This document shows positions 7,659 through 8,565 of a stretch of DNA of 8,565 nucleotides, piece by piece (within the stretch, counting starts at the first letter, position 1; each line of letters starts with the position of its first letter). Where the stretch lies: contig CALIUX010000271.1 in assembly GCA_938048505.1 (NCBI GenBank), positions 1 through 8,565 of the forward strand, in the 5' to 3' direction. The position numbers and the translations under genes were made by a program. The notes below the pieces were generated by a model. It did no database searches and was not told where the DNA came from. It worked only from the letters and a program-made list of their open reading frames with translations. The DNA comes from an uncultured Pseudomonadales bacterium (GTDB taxonomy: Bacteria > Pseudomonadota > Gammaproteobacteria > Pseudomonadales > Cellvibrionaceae).

Positions 7659-8477
7659 ATGACTTCACCCCAAGAAAGCCCAGCATTATGGGCGGTGGTG
7701 CCCGCTGCCGGTATTGGCTCTCGCATGCAGAGCGAAGTCCCTAAGCAATATTTACCGATTAATGGCCGAACTGTGTTGGAAACAACGCTGTTAAGACTGT
7801 TAAGAATTCAGTCATTAAAGGGCATCATGGTTGTGCTTTCGCCCGATGATGACTATTTTGCTGATTTGCCGCTTCATAGGCTTTTTACTCGCGAAGCGCC
7901 CAAGGTGTTAACGGCTTTGGGTGGAGCAGAGCGCGCTAACTCGGTTTTAAATGGCCTTAAAGCGCTGAGATTGCAGGGTGCAAAAACTTCTGATTGGGCA
8001 TTGGTTCACGATGCTGCGAGACCTTGTGTTAAACCAAGCTCCTTAGAAAGGCTGATCGCAACCATTCGCAAAATAGAACGTTCAATCTCAGTGAATTCGG
8101 GCAGTAACGGTTCGAACCAAGAGTGCTCTGAATTAGATGACTCTAAGCGCAAAAAAATAGGTGGCGCTCTGCTTGCAGCACCGGTTGCCGATACACTTAA
8201 ACAAGCCGAAAGCGATAGGCATGTTCTCAAAACAGTCCCCCGTCAAAATATATGGCAAGCCCATACACCTCAGTGCTTTCAGTTGGGTGAATTAACCGAA
8301 GCATTATCGCAAGCGCTCAGTGAGCAAGCTATTATCACCGATGAGGCTAGCGCGATTGAGTATATGGGTGGACAGGTGAAACTTGTAGAAGATACGCGCG
8401 ATAACATTAAAATTACTCAACCAGAAGATTTGGCTTTGGCTGCATTTATTTTGGCTGAGCAGGAGAAAAACCGATGA
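7659..8477 (+). CDS. ispD: 2-C-methyl-D-erythritol 4-phosphate cytidylyltransferase
   Basis: Transfers CMP from CTP to 2-C-methyl-D-erythritol 4-phosphate in the MEP pathway to isopentenyl diphosphate. The nucleotide-binding motif [16 protein letters not shown] (16-32) supplies Arg22 and Lys29. HDAARPC (117-123) contains Asp118. AAPVADT (173-179) ends in the conserved Thr. TVPRQNIW (192-199) has Arg195. TDEASAIEY and [12 protein letters not shown] (249-260, Lys251) complete the active site, so every residue equivalent to the E. coli catalytic set is present. At 272 residues it is about 36 longer than the E. coli enzyme (236). Most of the excess is an inserted polar segment at about 138-166 (with SNSGSNGS-like composition and a KRKK end) between the HDAARPC helix and GGALLAAPV; the N-terminus is also a few residues longer. 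No Shine-Dalgarno sequence is visible. Its TGA overlaps the ispF ATG. Confidence 0.97.
   Translation: MTSPQESPALWAVVPAAGIGSRMQSEVPKQYLPINGRTVLETTLLRLLRIQSLKGIMVVLSPDDDYFADLPLHRLFTREAPKVLTALGGAERANSVLNGLKALRLQGAKTSDWALVHDAARPCVKPSSLERLIATIRKIERSISVNSGSNGSNQECSELDDSKRKKIGGALLAAPVADTLKQAESDRHVLKTVPRQNIWQAHTPQCFQLGELTEALSQALSEQAIITDEASAIEYMGGQVKLVEDTRDNIKITQPEDLALAAFILAEQEKNR
8461..8465 (+). promoter_or_regulatory. Ribosome binding site of ispF (AGGAG) inside ispD
   Basis: AGGAG lies 8 bases before the ispF ATG at 8474 and within the last codons of ispD. It supports the ispF start and close coupling of the two genes. Confidence 0.8.
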
Positions 8478-8565
8478 CAGCAATACCTTTTAGAGTAGGC
8501 CAAGGGGTCGATGTGCATGCTTTTGGAGAAGGTGACCATGTCGTATTAGGTGGCGTAACCATTCC
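8474..8565 (+). CDS. ispF: 2-C-methyl-D-erythritol 2,4-cyclodiphosphate synthase, N-terminal part (cut by the right edge)
   Basis: Converts CDP-methylerythritol 2-phosphate to the 2,4-cyclodiphosphate with release of CMP, two steps after IspD. Only about 30 residues are in the window. They begin [18 protein letters not shown] and continue to LGGVTI, matching the start of IspF (RIGHGFDVHAFG in E. coli). Asp13 and His15 of DVHAFG are the conserved zinc ligands (Asp8 and His10 in E. coli). The ATG overlaps the ispD stop as ATGA (8474-8477), the usual coupled ispD-ispF arrangement. The N-terminus is about five residues longer than in E. coli. Confidence 0.95.
   Translation, partial: MTAIPFRVGQGVDVHAFGEGDHVVLGGVTI

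Overview
The window looks like chromosomal DNA of a gammaproteobacterium of moderate GC. The order pyrG-kdsA-eno-ftsB-ispD-ispF in its right two thirds is the arrangement known from Pseudomonas and Cellvibrio/Saccharophagus-type bacteria. At the left edge a lipoprotein combines a serine-rich linker with a short Cys module ending in ATDC, which I associate with Cellvibrionales such as Saccharophagus or Teredinibacter. The genus is an inference; the housekeeping gene calls are very secure.

Layout. Positions 1-398 (minus strand) hold the 5' part of the lipoprotein gene, which runs off the left edge. About 580 bases without a convincing gene follow (399-979). They contain two tandem repeats, an inverted repeat and a sigma70-like promoter whose spacer is filled by a 15-bp palindrome. 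Positions 980-3134 hold four plus-strand genes for envelope proteins: a small exported Cys/His/Met-rich protein, a probable outer-membrane beta-barrel, an exported MerP-like heavy-metal-associated (HMA) protein with a CxxC site, and a MerT-like inner-membrane protein with a Cys-Cys pair in its first helix. Together they look like a trans-envelope metal-handling locus (mercury, copper or another soft metal). No reductase, P-type ATPase or regulator is visible in the window.

Positions 3135-3403 are an intergenic stretch with several inverted repeats. From 3404 comes the conserved block: pyrG (CTP synthesis) and kdsA (Kdo-8-phosphate for lipopolysaccharide) are 2 bases apart, eno (glycolysis) follows, and then a strong intrinsic terminator. 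Next come ftsB (divisome), ispD and the start of ispF (MEP isoprenoid pathway). ispD and ispF overlap by 4 bases; ispF is cut by the right edge.

The less ordinary part is the metal locus. It is unusually rich in short tandem duplications. Two neighbouring genes each carry a run of 15-bp repeats in frame near the N-terminus, one inside a signal peptide and one in a hydrophilic extension. Other points of note are a roughly 25-residue insertion in IspD, a C-rich, G-poor leader before ispD that contains a copy of the 16S anti-Shine-Dalgarno sequence, and the lack of a visible Shine-Dalgarno sequence for ftsB and ispD.
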